Shown in pieces: positions 38,436-49,738 of a stretch of DNA of 64,000 nt. Source of the stretch: Campanula takesimana. Taxonomy: Eukaryota > Streptophyta > Magnoliopsida > Asterales > Campanulaceae. Below the pieces are notes generated by a model. It was not told where the DNA came from. It ran no database searches and saw only the letters and a list, made by a program, of their open reading frames with translations. Position numbers and translations under genes: made by a program. How positions within the stretch are numbered: position 1 is the stretch's first letter; every line of letters starts with the position of its first letter. The stretch is from contig JAOWBW010000384.1 in NCBI GenBank assembly GCA_026119855.1, positions 186,001 to 250,000 of the forward strand, in the 5' to 3' direction.

Positions 38436-41216
38436 TTAACGAGACTTACCTGAATTAAAAAGCCACGGATATTTCCTCTCGATCTCATCTCGGAGCTCCC
38501 ACGTCGACTCGTCGATATTATGATTCCTCCAAAGAACTCTAACCAACGCAATGCTTTTGTTTCTCAATTCTTGGACTTTGGAGTCAAGGATCCTAACCGG
38601 TCGTTCCTCATAAGTCATATCGGGCTCAATATCCTCCGGTATCCTCGGTAACACGTGAGAAGGATCATGAACGTACTTCCGAAGCATAGAAACGTGAAAG
38701 ACGTTGTGCAACCGGTCTAAGGATGACGGCAACGCAAGGCGATATGCTAGAAGTCCCACTTTTCCCAAAATTTCAAATGGACCAACAAACCTCGGTGCCA
38801 ATTTGCCCTTCTTCCCGAACCTCCGGATACCAACCTTCGGAGACACCTTCAAGAACAGAAAATCTCCGGTTTGAAAACTAAGATCTCGCCTTCGGTGGTC
38901 GGCATAGCTCTTCTGTCGACTCTGGGCCATCTTCAATCGATCCCGAATAATTTTAACCTTTTCCACCGAGTCCTGAACCATGTCAACACCCCAAAGTTTT
39001 GCTTCCCTAACCTCGTCCCAACAAATAGGCGACCGACATTTCCTCCCATACAAAGCCTCATACGGTGCCATCTGAATACTCGACTGATAACTATTATTGT
39101 AGGCAAACTCTGCAAGCGGTAGATGTGTATCCCAAGAATCTGGAAAGTCAACTGTGCAAGCCCGAAGCATATCCTCGAGAATCTGAATAGTTCTTTCAGA
39201 CTGACCGTCAGTCTGAGGATGAAATGCTGTGCTAAACCTCAAATCGGTACCCAAAGCCTTCTGCAACGCTTGCCAAAATCGGGATGTAAACCTGGGGTCT
39301 TTGTCCGACACAATACTAACCGGAACACCATGTAATCTGACAATCTCATGAATATACAAATTCGCAAGTTTCTCCATCGAATAGGAAATGTCAATGGGTA
39401 AGAAATGAGAAGACTTAGTCAACCTGTCCACGATCACCCAAACTGCATTGAATTTTCTTCGAGTCCTGAGTAGTCCGGTTACAAAATCCATCGTAATGTG
39501 TTCCCACTTCCACTCGGGTATCTCAAGAGGCTGAAGTAAACCTGCGGGTCTCTGATGCTCTGCTTTAACTTGTTGACAGGTCAAACATTTCGATGCATAG
39601 TCTGCGATCTCCCTCTTCATGTTAATCCACCAAAATTGTTGTTTCAAATCCTGATACATCTTCGTACTCCCGGGATGGATGGTATACCTCGATTTGTGAC
39701 CCTCATCAAGAACTCTCTGTTTAATCCCGTTAACATCCGGAACACACAATCTGCCACGGAAAGTCAAAACTCCAATCGGGCTAACAGAAAAATCCTCGAA
39801 GTTCTTCTCTTTCAATTTACCCATTATTTTCACAAACTCGGGATCTTCTCTCTGCGCTTCCTTTATTCTCTGAATTAGGGTCGGAGATACCCTAATATTC
39901 GCAAAAATCGCCCCATGTCTCGATTCACGAGGAAACCAATCTCGCACATCCTCAAGCATCTTCCACTCACGGACCATCATCGAAGCCACATAAGACTTCC
40001 TACTAATCGCATCGGCAACAACATTTGCCTTTCCCGGTTGATAAGATATTGTACAATCGTAATCCTTTAAAAGCTCCATCCACCTACGCTGTCGGTTATT
40101 CAATTCCTTTTGAGAGAAGAGGTATTTCAAACTCTTGTGATCCGTGAAAATCTTGAACTTTGCTCTATATAGGTAATGCTTCCACTTATGCAACGCAAAT
40201 ACAATAGCCGCTAACTCCATGTCGTGAGTAGGATAATTCTGTTCACTAGGGCTCAACGTCCTCGAAGCATACGCAATCACTTTCCCATTCTGCATCAAAA
40301 CACAACCCAAACCCTCTTTCGAAGCATCACTATAAATCACTAAGTCGTCGTTTCCATTTGGTAACGCAAGAATAGGAGCCGTAGTCACCCTCTTCTTCAA
40401 TTCCTCAAAACTGTTCTGACATTTCTCACTCCACACAAATGGTACATCCTTCCGGGTCAACTGAGTCATCGGAGTAGCAATCCTCGAAAACCCTTCTATA
40501 AACCTTCTGTAATAACCGGCTAAACCCAGAAAACTTCTGATCTCGGTCACTGACTCGGGTCTCTTCCAATCCACTATGGCTTTTATCTTTGAAGGATCCA
40601 CCGAAATCCCATCTTTCGAAATAACATGACCCAAAAATGAAACCTTCTCGAGCCAAAATTCGTATTTACTAAACTTCGCAAACAACTGCTCCCTCGCGAG
40701 GATGAATAAAACTGTTCTCAAGTGTTGCTCGTGCTCCTCTCGAGATTTAGAGTAGACAAGAATGTCGTCGATGAAGACCACCACAAACGAATCAAGATAA
40801 GGATGGAAAACCCGGTTCATCAAATCCATAAACACGGAAGGAGCGTTAGTCAACCCAAATGGCATAACCAAGAACTCGTAATAACCATAATGAGTGCGAA
40901 AGGCAGTCTTCGGAATATCCTCCGATCGAATCTTCAACTGATGGTACCCACTCCTCAAATCAAGTTTAGAAAACACAACTGAGCCTTGAAGCTGATCAAA
41001 TAAATCATCAATGTGAGGTAGAGGATACTTGTTCTTCACCGTAACCTGATTCAACTTCCGGTAATCGATACACAATCTCAAAGAACCGTCATGAATTGCC
41101 TTCATGGCCGCCTCAAACATGCCTTGGAACATGGCACGGTTCTCTTCCCGAAGATCATTCTGATTCTGAGCCCCACTAGAACCATCACCTGCTCTTCTTC
41201 TAGCCATTGAGAACAA
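38436..41216 (-). CDS. pol: gag-N-terminus/RT-RNase H-integrase-chromodomain fusion of Chromo-1
   Basis: 926 codons without a stop. Residues 1-43 match the Chromo-2 gag start (MFSM...AAMKAIHD). Residue 44 (GSLRLCIDYRKLNQ) is already inside RT, so gag capsid, both zinc knuckles, protease and the RT N-terminus are gone. RT: D in KLDLRSGYHQ (about 86), FIDD 149-152. RNase H: D in YSDASKEG (about 297), E in DMELAA, D in FTDHKSL. Integrase: H507/H514 and C544/C547 zinc domain, catalytic D577, D638 and E674 with D-35-E spacing. C-terminal chromodomain about 868-920 (VLWRNHNIDESTWELRDE). RT lacks its N-terminal fingers, so it is unlikely to be active. Integrase and chromodomain look complete. Confidence 0.92.
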   Translation of the reverse strand: MFSMARRRAGDGSSGAQNQNDLREENRAMFQGMFEAAMKAIHDGSLRLCIDYRKLNQVTVKNKYPLPHIDDLFDQLQGSVVFSKLDLRSGYHQLKIRSEDIPKTAFRTHYGYYEFLVMPFGLTNAPSVFMDLMNRVFHPYLDSFVVVFIDDILVYSKSREEHEQHLRTVLFILAREQLFAKFSKYEFWLEKVSFLGHVISKDGISVDPSKIKAIVDWKRPESVTEIRSFLGLAGYYRRFIEGFSRIATPMTQLTRKDVPFVWSEKCQNSFEELKKRVTTAPILALPNGNDDLVIYSDASKEGLGCVLMQNGKVIAYASRTLSPSEQNYPTHDMELAAIVFALHKWKHYLYRAKFKIFTDHKSLKYLFSQKELNNRQRRWMELLKDYDCTISYQPGKANVVADAISRKSYVASMMVREWKMLEDVRDWFPRESRHGAIFANIRVSPTLIQRIKEAQREDPEFVKIMGKLKEKNFEDFSVSPIGVLTFRGRLCVPDVNGIKQRVLDEGHKSRYTIHPGSTKMYQDLKQQFWWINMKREIADYASKCLTCQQVKAEHQRPAGLLQPLEIPEWKWEHITMDFVTGLLRTRRKFNAVWVIVDRLTKSSHFLPIDISYSMEKLANLYIHEIVRLHGVPVSIVSDKDPRFTSRFWQALQKALGTDLRFSTAFHPQTDGQSERTIQILEDMLRACTVDFPDSWDTHLPLAEFAYNNSYQSSIQMAPYEALYGRKCRSPICWDEVREAKLWGVDMVQDSVEKVKIIRDRLKMAQSRQKSYADHRRRDLSFQTGDFLFLKVSPKVGIRRFGKKGKLAPRFVGPFEILGKVGLLAYRLALPSSLDRLHNVFHVSMLRKYVHDPSHVLPRIPEDIEPDMTYEERPVRILDSKVQELRNKSIALVRVLWRNHNIDESTWELRDEIERKYPWLFNSGKSR

Positions 41217-41313
41217 TTACCTGCAGAAAACATCAACCGTTACTCACTCCGAACACAACTACCCTCCTAGGTCATACTAGTCCACCTAGACTTATACTTA
41301 GAGCCAAACCATA

Positions 41314-41325
41314 GCTATGATACCA
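41314..41325 (-). promoter_or_regulatory. Primer-binding site of Chromo-1, one mismatch
   Basis: Sense TGGTATCATAGC; the initiator-Met consensus in Chromo-2 is TGGTATCAGAGC. Confidence 0.9.
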
Positions 41326-41327
41326 AC

Positions 41328-43411
41328 TGTCGTGACCCCGAACCCCGCGGGCCCGAGATCGCGAGCTGGACGTCGACTTACTGATCAAAATACCAAAATA
41401 TCGGAGATAATAATTTCATTTCATATCAAAAGATGATAACACAAGGTCATGGAAAACAATTTAACAACAACAATGTGCTAGTGTAAGCCCCATAAGCTCA
41501 CACTACAAAATAATAAAATATACAAATCTTAGTGACGTCAAAGTGTGGTACAACTATCCCCAAAAGAGTTACACATTTACATAATGTAAACCCACCAATA
41601 TACACTTGCCCCAAAAGCTCAATCCTCGCGACGTCCTCGTGATCAGCGAGTCTAATTCCTTGGTCCTGGGGGGGGGGTTAAGGAAAAACAAAGATAAAAA
41701 GAAAGGGGTGAGATAAATCTCAATAAGTTACTAATGCAACTACATGACATGCTATGATGCAATAATCAATAATAAATCACATAACACATAGCAATTATCA
41801 TATATCAGATAGCAGCGGAAATGAACACATAACAAAGGATATTAGCCAAGGTTTTCCAAACCGATAAACAAAATAAAGGTCGCTGCGCAGCTTCAATAAT
41901 CAACAAATCATCATCTTCATAATAGCATGAAAGCTGAAGAGAAATCCCCGGTACCGGAACCAATAACAAGGGGATAGTGACACACAGTCAAAGCCTGAAA
42001 ACCAATAGCTAAGTGCTCACAAAGGGTCTAGCTCATCTCACATCCAGGGCCAATCTGGAGGAGGGAAATAATGGGGCAAAACAATGGTCAACATCACAAT
42101 GGACTTGGCTGTGCCATCATAGTGTTTCGCATCGCCTAAACACACACAAAATACCAGCTGGACTTTCAAGTAAGGGCTAAGTAATAAAATACTAGCTCAA
42201 ATAAACAACTAAGGATTCCAAAGTAGGGAATCATTCCAATTAATCACCATAAGGATGGATTGAATAAATGTGCATCATAAAAGAGCTTCAACATTCCCAA
42301 ACAATAATTAATCAAGTCCCAAGTCACATTTATTCACAAGGGAACCAATTTCATCATTAGAGTATTCCAAATTGACCATTTAAGGCTAAGGGGATAAGGC
42401 CCAAAACATGTATGAAAGTTATAACCTAAACCGAAAACAAGTAAAGAAATAGTGCCAGGAAAAGGGGGCGGGCGGGCGCTCAGGCTGGATCGGGCGGGTG
42501 CGCGGGAAAGGGCAGGCGGGCACTTATTTCAACAGAAGGTCTGGCCACTGGAAAAGGGGGTGTAGGCGGGAGCCTGGAACCGCGCGGGCGGGCGCTCGGT
42601 CGACGGCTGGGAGGGATTTCAGCAGCTGGGTTCTTTCCAATTTCCATACCATTTTCATACCAATTTCACAACACCCAAAATCACTACTCCCAACAAGTTT
42701 AATAAGGTACCCAAACAACATTTAAGCTTATGGGAACCTAACAACATCATCTATCAACCCCACACAAGATTAAAACCCATTATTCACATCAATCACCATT
42801 TTTAACCAAAAACCCAAATAAATTCCAAATCAATTCCAAACTCAACCAAACCTCAAATATAACAACTAAAGCATTATATAAACATGAAATAAACACTTTA
42901 GCATAAAAATGGGGAAAAGCAACTTACTTGAATTTTCTCAAAGTTGTCGGAACTCGAATATTTTTAGCCCTCTACGATCCTAACGACGATCTAAACAAGT
43001 TTCATGTTTTAAGAAATGAGAAATAACAAGAGGAAGATGGTTAGATTGAAGAGAGAAGGGAGAGAGAAACTTACCCTTTTTCTTGAGCTAGGAAGATAGA
43101 GAGATTGAGTGTGTGTGTGCTGGGAATGAGGGAGAGGGTAAGGGAGAAGAGGGGAGTAAGGAGGGAGTAGGAGAAGGATTATTTAAAAAGTTACATTTAG
43201 GCCCCTCCTCTACTAAGCACACAACTCTAGTACTTCCTACTAACAACTAAGACCAAATAATACTACACTAGCACAAATGACCCAATTAAAATGCTAGACA
43301 TAAATTAATATTATGAGATATAAAATGCGCACATAAATAATTAAATCAAATAAATAAATAATTAATTAATTATTTATCAATAAAATAGAGACGGGTTTTC
43401 GGGTCGTGACA
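41328..43411 (-). repeat. 5' LTR of Chromo-1 (2084 bp)
   Basis: Partner of 36317-38401. GC cluster at 42465-42600 with CAGAAGGTC at 42533-42541. It differs from the 3' LTR by scattered substitutions, several inside the GC boxes (for example GGGCGGGTGCGCGGG against GGGCGGGCGCCCGGG). Confidence 0.95.
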
Positions 43412-43565
43412 CCGTGCTTAGACACATCAAAGAAGTGTTTTAACTACGGTGGCAATGGTTACTCATCTTTAATTTTCATAAGGCTAGTTTGCATTTGTAT
43501 GAAGCCTCTTTAAGAACCAAATTTGAATTTTATTTATTTTTGAGACCGGATCAATAATTGGCTGC

Positions 43566-43613
43566 CTACGTTCCCCCTTTACAAATAAGACTAAGGGGCT
43601 CAGGTCATCGTAG
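43566..43613 (-). other. CTACG-type RNA hairpin, Tat-5
   Basis: Sense reading: outer CTACG/CGTAG; ACCTGAG; inner CCCCTT with AAGGGG around a 13-nt loop; then GCAGCC. The six inner pairs differ from those of Tat-3 and Tat-6 while staying complementary. Confidence 0.7.
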
Positions 43614-43651
43614 TTCATTTCCATGAATTCTGGTGCGACCCTGTTTTTTCT

Positions 43652-43681
43652 CTAGATCGCCCAAATGGGTTTTCAATCTAG
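43652..43681 (-). other. CTAG-type RNA hairpin, Tat-5
   Basis: Sense reading: outer CTAGAT with ATCTAG; TGAAAA; inner CCC-ATTT-GGG. It lies just after the decayed end of pol and before the CTACG hairpin, the same order as Tat-3. Confidence 0.65.
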
Positions 43682-43719
43682 GTGGGTACATTCTTTTAGC
43701 ACTCCTTTTTTTAAACAAA

Positions 43720-45221
43720 GTAGCGGCGGAGCTTGTCATCATTGACCAGGTGCATGAAAGGGTTGCCATCCAGGTCTGCATGTTTCATTGCGCCCCCCAA
43801 AAAGATTTCTTGTACCACAAAGGGACCAATCTACACGGGTTCCCATTTTCTATCGGGGCTAGACCTCCCTGGGGGTTTCTCTTTGAGAACTAAGTCTCCC
43901 GCCTGAATTTCCCGGGGCTTTACTCTCTTATCGAAAGCTCACGCCATTCTTCCTTGGTAGGCATGGATGTGTTCCATTTCTTTTAGACGGCGTTCATCCA
44001 GCAGGGCCAATTCATCATGCCGGCTCTGGAGCCAATCCACCTCATTAGTTTGATTTTCTAGCAGAATCCTTAGAGACGGAACCTCCAACTCAACCGGGAG
44101 CATGGCTTCCATCCCATAAGTCAAGGCAAAAGGGGTTTCACTGATGGCTATTCTGACTGACGTTCGGTAGCCCCACAATGCTAGATGTAGCTTTTCGGGC
44201 CAATACCTACCCTGTGTTGCCATCCTTTTGATGATTCTCTTAAGATTTTTGTTAGCGGATTCTACCGCACCATTGGTCTGAGGCCTATAAGGGGAATACT
44301 TGTGGCGAGTGACTTGAAACTCTTTCAAAATTTGGTCACATTCGCCTTCAAAATGAGAGCCATTATCTGTGATGACCTCATTTGGAACTCCGTAACGGCA
44401 CATAATGTTCTCTTTGATAAATCCCGCAACCTTCTTGGAAGTGAGGACCTTGTAGGACTTGGCTTCAACCCATTTTGTGAAGTAGTCTACGGCTACCAAG
44501 ACAAATTCGTTCCCATTGCTCCCGGGTGGTGAAATTTTTCCGATGATATCGATGCCCCGAGTTGAGAAGGGCTACAGAGTTATTATGAAATACAAGTGAT
44601 GTGGTGGTAGGTGATTGAGGTTGGAAACCATTGACACTTATCACACCTTTTCACAAACTGTATACAATCAGTTTCCATTGAAATCCAAAAGTATCCCATT
44701 CATAGGATGACTTGCATTAATCCTCGAGCGTTCATGTGCGGGCCAAAAATTCTACCGTGGACTTCTTGCATAAGTTCCTTTGCCTTTTCCATGCTTATGC
44801 ATCTTAAGAGGAGGCCTTAGTAGCGCTTCTTGTACAAGGTGTCCCCTAGGATGACATTGTGAGATGCCAACCGCTTGAGGGCTACCATACCTTTGGCTTT
44901 GATCCCATCCTTGTACTCTCCTCTCTCATCTGTGAAGGAAGCTTCTCCTTCTTTGAGAAATTGGTAGATTTGGTTGTACCATGGCTCTTCTACCTTTTAT
45001 GGGATTCTGTCTATCTCAAAATAGTAGGCTGGGTTTTCTTTTCTACCAACTCGGAAGGGTTTTATGGATTTCCCTTTGGGGATTTCCACCAAGGAAGCCA
45101 AGGTGGCTAACGCATCTGCAAAACGGTTCCGATCCCTTGGTAGGTAATGAAAGCTGACCTCTTTGAATTGGGCCATGAGTTCTTCCATGTGAGCGTGATA
45201 CTTTTGCAGCCCGGGGTCCAA
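43720..45221 (-). pseudogene. Tat-5 end of RNase H region and integrase
   Basis: After aRNase H the text reads YLPRDRNRFADALATLASLV and then several stops. The integrase zinc domain follows (EVHGRIFGPHMNARGL ... FVKRCDKCQ). The best open run is 186 codons at 44499-43939: VAVDYFTKWVEAKS, D in VITDNGSHFEG, E in NGAVESANKNLK, so the catalytic Glu is kept here. Downstream come RVKPREIQAGDLVLKEK and GPFVVQEIFLGGAM, with stops between. Multiple breaks make it non-functional. Confidence 0.85.
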
Positions 45222-45230
45222 CGTCTTCCA

Positions 45231-45932
45231 TTAGTTAGACACTTGGTTGATGATCAAGGCCGAATCCCCGTATACTTCCAATTCTTTCACGTTCCTTTCA
45301 AGGGCGGCCTCTAAGCCAGCTGTGCATGCATCATATTCGGCGGCATTGTTGGTCACATTAAAGTTTAACTTAATGGCAATAGGGGTGTGTTCATCCTTTG
45401 GATCAACCAAGAGCATTCCAATGCCATTTCCTCTCTTGTTTGCGGCGCCATCAAATAATAATTGCCATTTGTTTTTGCCTTCGAGAGCGAATACCCCTTC
45501 GTCAAGGAACTGTGGCTCGGTTCCCTTTTCTTCGTCACTGGGGAAATCTGCCAAGTGTTCTACCATAACTCTCCCTTTGACCTCCTTTCGTGTCACGTGG
45601 CTGATGTCGTACTCTGCTAGGAAGAATGACCATTTGGCGAGTCTCAAGGAAAGAGATGGCTTTTCCAACAAGCATTTGATGGGATCTATCTTAGAGATGA
45701 GCTGTATTGAGTGGGAATGCATGTAGTGTATCAACTTCCTCACCACCCATACTAGTCCGGCACATGTTTTTTCAATGGCGGAGTAGTTAAGCTCACTCCC
45801 TTACAGTTTTCGGCTCACAAAGTAGATGGAATTCTCCACTTTTGAATCTCTCTTTTCTTGGGCCAACATGGCTCCCACCGACATATCCGTTACTGTCAAG
45901 TATAACAAGAGAGGCTTATCCTTGTGTGGAGG
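45231..45932 (-). pseudogene. Tat-5 RNase H and archaeal-type RNase H
   Basis: First RNase H: PLLLYLTVTDMSVGAMLAQE, then stop-broken YFVSRKL, GSELNYSAIEKTCAGLVW and a 171-codon open run with IDPIKCLLEKPSLSLRLAKW. The second, archaeal-type domain: WQLLFDGAANKRGNGIGMLL, NNAAEYDACTAGLEAALERN and ELEVYGDSALIINQVSN, which supply D, E and D of its active site. Two RNase H domains in series are diagnostic of Tat/Ogre elements. Confidence 0.88.
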
Positions 45933-47003
45933 TCAAAAGATTGGCGGATGAGTAAGGTAGGCCTTGATTTTCTCAAAGGCCATTTGGCATTCCTCATTCC
46001 ATTCAACCTCTGCGTTCTTTCTCAATAATTTGAAAATGGGTTCACATGTGGGGTTGAGTTGGTTAATGAAACGACTAATGTATTGCAGTCGTCCCATGAA
46101 AGCTTTCACTTCTATTTGAGTGCGCGGTGGCCTCATCTCCACAATCTCCTTAACCTTTTGAGGATCAATCTTAATGCCGCGCTCGGTGACCATGTATCCC
46201 AAAACTTTGCCACGGGAGACCCCAAAGGTGCACTTAGCCGGGTTGAGCCTCATGGAGTGCTTTCTCAACCTATCAAAGAATTTCCATAGGTCAACCAAAT
46301 ATTGTCCATCGGTACCTTTGGAGTGGATAATCATGTCATCTACGTACACCTCTATTTCCTTATGGATCATATCATTGAAGAGTGCGGTTGTGGCCCTTTG
46401 GTAAGTAGCCCCAGCGTTCCTTAGCCCAAAAGGCATCACGGTGTAACAAAAGGTCCCCCATGGGGTGGTGAAGGCAGTCTTTTCTTGGTCTTCTTCGGCC
46501 ATTTTGATTTGATTGTATCCGGCGAAACCATCCATGAAGGACTTGACCTCGAAGCTAGAGGTTGTGTCCATAAGCATGTCGATGTTTGGGAGATGGAAGT
46601 CGTCCTTAGGGCTTACTTTGTTGAGGTCCCTAAAGTCGACACAACATCGGACCTTTCCATTGGCCTTTGTCACTGTCACTATGTTGGAAAGCCATGAGGG
46701 ATATTCTATCACCCTTATGAAGCCGACTCGGAGCAATTTCTCAATCTCTTCTTTAACTTGCAAAGACCATTCCGGTTTGATTCGTCGAAGGTTTTTCTTA
46801 ACCGGTTTCACTTCAGGGTCCATGGGGATCTTGTGCTCCACAATCGAAGCATCTAACCCGAGCATGTCCTTGTAGGACCAAGCGAATACATCCGCATATT
46901 CCTTGAGCAACTTAACCAAGTCTTTCCTCTCGGCCCCTTTGAAGTAACTACCAATCTGTGTCTCTTTTGGTTCATCCGCAGTCCCCAAATTCACCTTAGT
47001 CAA
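45933..47003 (-). pseudogene. Tat-5 reverse transcriptase
   Basis: 356 codons open. Upstream linker YADVFAWSYKDMLGLDASIV, then the RT core: SNIVTVTKANGKVRCCVDFR, KSFMDGFAGYNQIKM (catalytic D), EKTAFTTPWGTFCYTVMPFG and EVYVDDMIIHSKG (YVDD). Thumb/connection with FMGRLQYISRFINQLNPTCE. The domain looks complete, but it is separated from its neighbours by stops (end of 47070 frame, stop after LTHPPIF). Confidence 0.9.
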
Positions 47004-47471
47004 AACCTCTTCGGCAGCTTGGGCACGGTTTTCCTCTCGGTCAATAACCTGCTTTGAGAGTTTTTTTATTTATTTTTTATTTAGTGTGTCTGCATTATTA
47101 GGTGATTCATCATTAACCTTTTTCAGATTATTTGTTAATTTATCATCTAATAAATTGGCAATGAGGGGATACTCGGAAAGGTTTATCATTTCATTCAATG
47201 CAAATGGGAATACAACAAGATCATAATCCTCGGGCGTGAGGCCCTCGGAGGAAAAAGACTCAAACTCAAAGAAAAGAGATTGAGGGGACTCGGTTACATT
47301 TGACCCTATGACGTTTGACTCTAAAGGGCGGGGAACTAATCCAAGTTTTGCGGTCATTTCTTCCTTACTGGCCACAGGTCGGAGAAGGTCACCTAATTCT
47401 TTAGAGGCATATCATCTTGCTCAACCAAGGTGCGGGGGTCAAAAATCTCAGGGGATCCTACCTCTATTGCA
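47004..47471 (-). pseudogene. Tat-5 segment upstream of RT
   Basis: Minus-strand text TEMASKEEMTAKLGLVP-type start, GLTPEDYDLVVFPFALNEMI and LINKK-type acidic linker, preceded by IEVGSPEIFDPRTLVEQDDM. It continues, across the Chromo-2 insertion, into 56755-56543 (GEWVPKKAKEEFMNDKWNGV and VVQDLIDLGKEMVA). No D-S/T-G protease motif was found, so protease is absent or beyond recognition. Confidence 0.6.
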
Positions 47472-47476
47472 GCAAC
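47472..47476. other. Target-site duplication of Chromo-2, left
   Basis: GCAAC; repeated at 56538-56542. Confidence 0.93.
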
Positions 47477-49689
47477 TGTCGCGACCCCGGAACCCCACGG
47501 GCCCGAGACCGCGAGCTGGACGTCGACTCTAACAATAAACTCCAAAATACCGAAGTTAAAAATTTCATTTAATACCAAAAGGGTAATCCAAAGTTTTACA
47601 AATCAAAGTTTAATAAAACCAATTACAACTATCATAAACTCCCACGAGTTTATGCCCAACAAAATAAAAATATACAAATCTTAGTGACGTCATTGTTTGG
47701 TACAAATACCCCAAAAGGTTACACATTTATATAATGTAAACCAACCTATACAACTTTCCCCAAAAGAATGTTTCCACACTCGACGTCCTCTTTCTCGTGA
47801 TCAGCGAGACTAATCCTTAGCACCTGGGGGGGGTTAAGGAAAAACAAAGATAAAAGAAACGGGGTGAGATAAATCTCAATAAGTTACTAATGCAACTACA
47901 TGACATGCTAAGATGCAATATACAATAAGCAATAATAAGTATCACATAGCACATAGCATTTATCACATACAGATAGCAGCGGAAATAAACACATAACAAA
48001 GGATATAGCCAAGGTTTTCCAAACCGGAACATCCAAATAAAGGATCGCTGCGCAGCTTCAATAATCAACCAATCAACATCTTCATAATAGCATGAGAGCT
48101 GAAGAGAAAACCCCGGTACCGGAACCAATAATCATAACAGTGTCACAAAGGACAAGGACCATGACACAAAGTCATGCCCGCTAGCCAGATACATTCACAA
48201 AGGAACGCTGACTTATCCTTTCCAAGGCCAATCTGGAGAAGGGGTAAAGAAGGGGGCAAAACAATGGTCAACATTATAATGGACTTGGCTTTGCCATTAT
48301 AATCTTTCCCATCGCCCAAACACACACAAAATACCAGCTGGACATTCAAATAAATGCTAATTAATAATAATTTAGCATGAATGAGCAACTTAAGGTTCCA
48401 AAGTAGGGAACCATTCCAATTAGTCACCAAGAAAGTGAAATGAACCAACGACACACAATTAACGTGTTCCCACAATCTTAACAAAGATAACGAAATTCAC
48501 ATATCACATTTTACCACAAAGGGTTCAGTTAAATCAAGCACTCTACCAAATTTACTTACTCATATCGAAGAGCTTAAGAAGAGCTTTAAAACGGTAATTC
48601 ATACGCCTAAAACGGAGTTCGCATGAACCAAATACGACTCTCGAAAGATTGGACCAAAAAGGAGAATAAATTTCATAACAGGGGAGGGGGGTGCGCGCGC
48701 CTCCTAAGGGAGGGATGCGCGCGCCTCCTAGATCAGAAGGGAGATCAGATTTTGGAGGGGGAGAGGATGCGCGCGCTTCAATATAAGGGGTGCGTGCGCC
48801 TCATTAGGACAGAAGGTCTTGATCAAGAAGGACATAAGGGTGCGCGCGCCTCCTAAGGGAGGGATGCGCGCGCCTCCTTGCCCGGAAAGGCAAATTTCCG
48901 GCCAAAATCCTGGGTTTCCACCATTTTCAAACCAAAACTCAAACCAACCAAATCTTTCACCATTTCACAAATACTTGGAACCAAGGCTAGCAATATACAC
49001 AACTATGAACCAAAACAACTTATAGGCTTGTAATGGGGCTAAATAACACAATCTAGAAACCCAACACAAGATTCAAATACCAAATTTCCCAAAAATATGA
49101 ATAAAATGCCAATCACTCCCAAATCAACTCAAGATGCAATAAATAGCATTCAATACATCAAATAAACATGGAATAGCATTTCTAGCATAAAATAGGGGAA
49201 AAGCAACTTACCCGAAATTTCCAAAGTTGACGGAATTCAAATCTTTTTGGCTTCCTACGATCCTATCGACGATCTAAACAATGTTCAAGTTTTAAGAAAT
49301 GAGAGAAGATGAGAGGAAGAAGGTTAAAATGAAGAGAGAAGGAAGAAGATGAAAAACTCACCTTTGCTAATGAGAGAGGAAGAGATGGGCTGGAGAGAGA
49401 GAGAGATGGTGAGGGAGGTGGAGTGTGAGAGGGAGAAGGAGGTGTAGGGAGGTGAGGGGAGTAGGGGGAAATTATTCAAAAACTTGCACTTAGGCCCCCT
49501 CTCTAACACTACACACAATACTACACTCCCTACTAACAATTAAGACCCAAATGAAACGCTAGGCATAATCATTATAACACATAAATATTTAAATAAATAA
49601 TAATTTAAATAAATAAATAAATAGGCAAATAATTAAATAATAATAATTTAATTACTAATAAAATAGAGCCTATATTTCGGGTCGTGACA
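47477..49689 (-). repeat. 3' LTR of Chromo-2 (2213 bp)
   Basis: Sense start TGTCACGACCCGAAATATAG, end ...GGTTCCGGGGTCGCGACA. GC cluster at 48690-48879: six GTGCGCGCGCCTCC-type boxes in a 4 + 2 arrangement with CAGAAGGTC at 48810-48818 between the groups. Confidence 0.96.
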
Positions 49690-49702
49690 TTCACTCCCCC
49701 TT
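49690..49702 (-). promoter_or_regulatory. Polypurine tract of Chromo-2
   Basis: Sense AAGGGGGAGTGAA immediately before the 3' LTR. Confidence 0.92.
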
Positions 49703-49738
49703 AAAGAAAATTCGACCCGAATTTTAACGAGACTCACC

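Larger units (their letters stand above)
36317..43411 (-). mobile_element. Chromo-1: Tekay-like chromovirus (Ty3/gypsy) with internal deletion
   Basis: 7095 bp bounded by CCGTG duplications, LTRs 36317-38401 and 41328-43411. A single 926-codon frame lies on the - strand. The LTR pair is very similar by eye, so insertion is recent. Compared with Chromo-2 the interior is about 1.7 kb shorter (2926 against 4630 bp), all within gag-protease-early RT. LTR ends TGTCACGACCC...GGGGTCGCGACA. Confidence 0.95.
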
